Shown here: one piece after another, positions 61,183 through 64,000 of the stretch
How positions within the stretch are numbered: the first letter of the stretch is position 1
Layout: each line of letters begins with the position of its first letter
Assembly: GCA_963761985.1 (NCBI GenBank)
Contig: CAVXIT010000010.1
Location: forward strand, 124,001 to 188,000
Reading direction: 5' to 3'
Length of the DNA stretch: 64,000 bases
Source of the DNA: JACCTH01 sp963761985
GTDB lineage: Bacteria; Actinomycetota; Acidimicrobiia; Spongiisociales; ZC4RG35
Made by a program: the position numbers and the translations under genes
The notes under the pieces: model-generated
The model's database searches: none
The model's input: only the letters and a program-made list of their open reading frames with translations
What the model was told of the DNA's origin: nothing

Positions 61183-62934
61183 TCAGCCCGTGACCGCTCC
61201 GGTTTCGGCCGAGCCAACCAGGCGGGCGTATTTGGCCAGCACCCCGCTGGTGTAACGGGGTGGCTGCGGTTTCCAGTTGGCTTTCCGTTCTGCCAACACC
61301 TCGTCGTCCACTAGGACATCAAGCCGGCGAGCCCCGATGGAAGCTTTGATGCGGTCGCCTTCTTCCACGAACGCCAGCGGACCGCCCATCTCCGATTCGG
61401 GGGCTACGTGTCCGATGCAAAGCCCGGTCGTCCCTCCCGAAAAGCGCCCGTCCGTAACAAGGAGAACATCCTTGCCAAGTCCAGCCCCCTTGATCGCTGC
61501 GGTGATCTGCAGCATCTCCCTCATCCCCGGCCCACCCCTGGGTCCCTCGGTCCGAATGACGACCACATCGCCGGGTCGGAGCTGGTGGGCAAACAAGGCT
61601 TCAAGCGCGAGCTGCTCACCGTTGAAAACCCGGGCCGGTCCCTCGAATACGTCGAGCTCGATGCCGGCGGTCTTCACCACGGCACCTTCTGGGGCCAGAT
61701 TGCCTCGCAGGATCGCGATTCCGCCTTCGGCTGCGATCGGATCGGAGAGCGGTCGGATCACCAACTGATCTGGGGGCAATCGCACCTCAGCCAGGTTCTC
61801 GCTCATGGTCCTGCCGGTCACGGTGAGCGTGTCGCCGTCGAGCAGGCCCTCATCAAGCAGGGCTCGCAGTACCACGGGCACTCCCCCGATCCGGTCGAGG
61901 TCAACCATATGGAAGAGCCCGAACGGTTTGAGGTCGCCGATGTGAGGGGTGCGACGGCTGATTCGATCGAAGTCCTCGATGGCGAGTTCGACGCCGGCCT
62001 CATGCGCGATCGCCAAAAGGTGGAGAACCGCATTTGTGCTCCCGCCCAACGCCATGACCGTGGCGATTGCGTTGTCGAAGGCCGGTCGGGTCATGATCTG
62101 GCGAGGGCGAATGTTGTTCTCGAGCAAATTCATCACGGCTTCACCCGATTGGCGGGCGAAGTCGTCGAGTCGAGGATCATCAGCAGGAACCGCCGCGGAA
62201 CCCGGCAGCGACATTCCTATGGCCTCTCCAACCGACGCCATGGTGTTGGCGGTGAACATCCCGGCGCAGGAGCCAATTCCTGGGCAGGCGTGGCGTTCGA
62301 TCTCGCCGAGCTCGTCGAGGTCGATGTCGCCGGTGGAGTAGGCGCCAATCGCCTGGAAAACGTCGACGATCGAAATGTCCTTGCCGCGATGCCGGCCCGG
62401 ACGCGATGACCCGCCATAGAGAAATACCGAAGGGAGATTTGTCCGCGCCGCCGCCATCAGCATCCCCGGCAGCGACTTGTCGCAACCGGCGATGGTCACC
62501 ATTCCGTCGAATCGCTCCCCGTGCATGACCAGCTCAACCGAATCAGCGATCACCTCGCGACTGACGAGCGATGAGCGCATGCCCTCATGTCCCATCGAGA
62601 TCCCGTCGGAAACGGCGATGGTCGTGAAGATGAGCCCCACCCCTTCATGGGCGATGACGCCCTCCTTCGCTGCCTCGCAGAGACGAGGACCCGACAGGTT
62701 GCAGGGAGTGACTTCGTTCCCTGCCGAAACGAGTCCTATTTGAGGCTTGTCGAAATCGGCATCGGTAAGCCCGACCGCCCGCAGCATCGCCCGGGCGCCG
62801 GCCTTAGCCGGGCCTTCGGTGACATCCTGAGAATGGATCTTGTACGCGATGGCCCAAATGGTACGACTTGCGGTACGAGCTGGGGTACGGGCCGGAGACC
62901 AGAGGTCGGGACAAGTAAGGTCTTTGGCTTGCAA
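61183..62934 (-). CDS. ilvD: dihydroxyacid dehydratase
   Basis: Makes 2-ketoacids for isoleucine/valine/leucine. About 583 residues from TTG 62932-62934. QDVTEGPAKAGARAMLRAVGL starts the conserved part; TPCNLS, AGCDKSLPGMLMA, HACPGIGSCAGMFTANTM give the Fe-S cysteines; GPRGGPGMREM near the end. In-frame start codons are scarce: nothing standard lies nearer than the TTG, so an ATT start near 62873 is conceivable. The frame up to 63279 is upstream shadow. Promoter region shared with glgP. Confidence 0.93.
   Translation of the reverse strand: MQAKDLTCPDLWSPARTPARTASRTIWAIAYKIHSQDVTEGPAKAGARAMLRAVGLTDADFDKPQIGLVSAGNEVTPCNLSGPRLCEAAKEGVIAHEGVGLIFTTIAVSDGISMGHEGMRSSLVSREVIADSVELVMHGERFDGMVTIAGCDKSLPGMLMAAARTNLPSVFLYGGSSRPGRHRGKDISIVDVFQAIGAYSTGDIDLDELGEIERHACPGIGSCAGMFTANTMASVGEAIGMSLPGSAAVPADDPRLDDFARQSGEAVMNLLENNIRPRQIMTRPAFDNAIATVMALGGSTNAVLHLLAIAHEAGVELAIEDFDRISRRTPHIGDLKPFGLFHMVDLDRIGGVPVVLRALLDEGLLDGDTLTVTGRTMSENLAEVRLPPDQLVIRPLSDPIAAEGGIAILRGNLAPEGAVVKTAGIELDVFEGPARVFNGEQLALEALFAHQLRPGDVVVIRTEGPRGGPGMREMLQITAAIKGAGLGKDVLLVTDGRFSGGTTGLCIGHVAPESEMGGPLAFVEEGDRIKASIGARRLDVLVDDEVLAERKANWKPQPPRYTSGVLAKYARLVGSAETGAVTG
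62861..62889. repeat. 12-bp tandem repeat near the ilvD/glgP start region
   Basis: GTACG at 62861, 62873 and 62885, exactly 12 bp apart, each followed by a GC-rich AC/AG segment (GTACGACTTGCG, GTACGAGCTGGG, then GTACGGGCC). It lies in the N-terminal region of the ilvD open frame or, if ilvD starts later, in its promoter. Could be an operator. Confidence 0.6.
62916..62921 (+). promoter_or_regulatory. putative -10 element for glgP
   Basis: TAAGGT, 7 nt before TTG 62929 (in frame with ATG 62953). If used as a leaderless start, GlgP would begin LQIPTLPQMEF. Confidence 0.4.
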
Positions 62935-62952
62935 ATTCCCACCCTTCCGCAG

Positions 62953-64000
62953 ATGGAGTTCGCCATTCCCGCGGCGATGGCGCGCACGGTCGAGCTTGCC
63001 TACAACCTGTGGTGGTCGTGGAGCGAGTCGGGGACGAGTTTGTGGTCGAACCTCGACCCGCCAGTGTGGGAGCAACTCCACAACCCGATCGCGCTGCTTA
63101 ACACAATCGAACCCAGACAGTGGCAGGTGGTCAGTCAGATCGAGGCGGTGCAGGAGCGCTATCGAACCGCCCTTTCGGATTTCGAGGAGTACCTCAACGA
63201 CGAAGACACGTGGTATCGAAAGCAAAAGCAAACACTTCCCGGCCCCGTCGCCTACCTCTGCACCGAGTTCGGGGTTCATGCCTCAGTGCCCTTCTACTCG
63301 GGTGGTCTCGGGATCCTCGCTGGCGACCATCTCAAGTCCGCTTCTGATCTGGGCATACCTCTCGTCGCGGTCGGCTTGCTCTATCGACGCGGCTATTTCC
63401 GCCAAGAAGTCGAAGCGGGCGGGGAGCAGCAACACATCTATCCCTCGCTCGACGTGCGGCGCCTTCCCGTCCGCCCGGTCGAGTCGCCCACCGGTGGCCA
63501 GCTCAGAGTCGAAATCGAGTTTCCTGGCCGCCAAGTCCACGTCGCGGTTTGGAAGCTGGACATCGGCCGGGTTCCTTTACTGCTGCTCGATACCGACATC
63601 CCGGAGAATGACGTCTCCGATCGGCCGATCACGCACACGCTTTACGTGCGCGGGCGTCCGATGCGTCTCTGCCAGGAGATCGTGCTCGGCATCGGCAGTG
63701 TGCGGGTCCTCGAAGCTCTGGGGATCAAACCGTCGGTGTGGCACATCAACGAGGGCCATGCGGCTCTTGCCATCCTCGAATTGATCCGGGCGCGAACCAC
63801 CGCCGGCGCCGAGCTCACCGAGGCGTATGACTCGATCAAGCAGCAAACGATCTTCACCCTCCACACCCCGGTCCCGGCCGGGAATGAGGTATTCGATCGA
63901 TCGCTCACCGATTACTACCTCCAACCGTTGCTTGAGCGGATGCCGGTCAAGGCCGAGCAGCTCGCAAATCTGGGAGTGGCCAAGGGCGACACCAACCGAT
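62953..64000 (+). CDS. glgP: alpha-glucan (glycogen) phosphorylase, 5' part
   Basis: Runs off the right edge; 349 residues visible, GT35 family of the short bacterial type (about 850 residues). ELAYNLWWSWSESGT and VAYLCTEFGVHASVPFYSGGLGILAGDHLKSASDLG are typical of the N-terminal domain, with LYRRGYFRQ and VWHINEGHAALAILELIR following. Releases glucose-1-phosphate from glycogen/alpha-glucan. PLP lysine lies beyond the window. Start ATG 62953; TTG 62929 is the alternative. Divergent from ilvD. Confidence 0.92.
   Translation, partial: MEFAIPAAMARTVELAYNLWWSWSESGTSLWSNLDPPVWEQLHNPIALLNTIEPRQWQVVSQIEAVQERYRTALSDFEEYLNDEDTWYRKQKQTLPGPVAYLCTEFGVHASVPFYSGGLGILAGDHLKSASDLGIPLVAVGLLYRRGYFRQEVEAGGEQQHIYPSLDVRRLPVRPVESPTGGQLRVEIEFPGRQVHVAVWKLDIGRVPLLLLDTDIPENDVSDRPITHTLYVRGRPMRLCQEIVLGIGSVRVLEALGIKPSVWHINEGHAALAILELIRARTTAGAELTEAYDSIKQQTIFTLHTPVPAGNEVFDRSLTDYYLQPLLERMPVKAEQLANLGVAKGDTNR

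Noticed and set aside
61183..63279. Open frame extended upstream of ilvD
   Set aside because: It overlaps glgP on the other strand and has no IlvD similarity before QDVTEGPAKAG; the true gene begins near 62934 at most.
1..64000. CRISPR arrays, insertion sequences, prophage or attachment sites
   Set aside because: No regularly spaced repeats with unique spacers, no transposase/integrase motif and no tRNA next to direct repeats were seen.

Overview
The window is a gene-dense, high-GC chromosomal segment with no transposase, integrase, CRISPR array, rRNA or tRNA that I can see. The content points to an uncultured actinobacterium. The evidence is the order mraZ-rsmH-ftsL-ftsI-murE-mraY-murD-ftsW-murG-murC-murB-ftsQ-ftsZ-pgeF-yggS-sepF-yggT-divIVA without ftsA, together with a DUF3040-like membrane protein, paired ArsA-type ATPases beside nth as in mycobacteria, and a compact fabD-fabH-fabG-acpP-fabF cluster. 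An Acidimicrobiia-like lineage is my best guess, from style rather than from a marker tree.

Layout. 1-6.6 kb: ygfZ-like fragment, trpE and ccdA (minus strand), an MFS transporter, a MATE transporter and nth, and an EamA transporter. 6.6-11.5 kb: a small membrane protein, a tandem ThyX-like protein, a 75-residue protein, two ArsA/GET3-type ATPases and a HAD-IB phosphatase. 11.5-17.7 kb: dnaE, rhomboid protease, rluD, lspA and a DksA-type zinc finger protein. 17.8-21.1 kb: ileS. 21.0-38.3 kb: the division and cell-wall (dcw) cluster, complete except that murF is absent from its usual place between murE and mraY. 38.3-38.6 kb: a structured non-coding interval with the mraZ promoter/operator and a large inverted repeat. 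38.6-47.9 kb: HNH protein, two small unknowns, a MoxR-DUF58-transglutaminase operon, a MerR regulator, DUF3040-like protein, dinB and two membrane proteins. 47.9-53.4 kb: the type II fatty-acid synthesis operon and a threonine aldolase. 53.4-64 kb: YbaK, AlaC-like aminotransferase, flavin oxidoreductase, DUF1232, a ROK kinase/ArsA/SRPBCC group, a VanY-like lipoprotein, metallophosphoesterase, ilvD and a glycogen phosphorylase that runs off the end.

The genes are mainly envelope growth and division (peptidoglycan precursors, septum, lipoprotein processing, membrane lipids) with housekeeping genes between. Operonic genes are tightly coupled, very often through GTGA or ATGA stop/start overlaps. 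Many first genes have a TAnnnT hexamer 6-9 nt before the start codon, which suggests leaderless transcripts.

Most notable observations: (1) five genes, including murB, are split by a single-base frameshift, which suggests indel errors in the assembly or real lesions; (2) the tandem ThyX protein has complementary, half-lost signature motifs; (3) IleRS has HFGT in place of HxGH; (4) murF is missing from the dcw cluster; (5) short tandem duplications of 12-14 bp sit on start or stop codons at many gene borders. I did not find a convincing new multi-gene defence or mobile system; the region reads as core genome.
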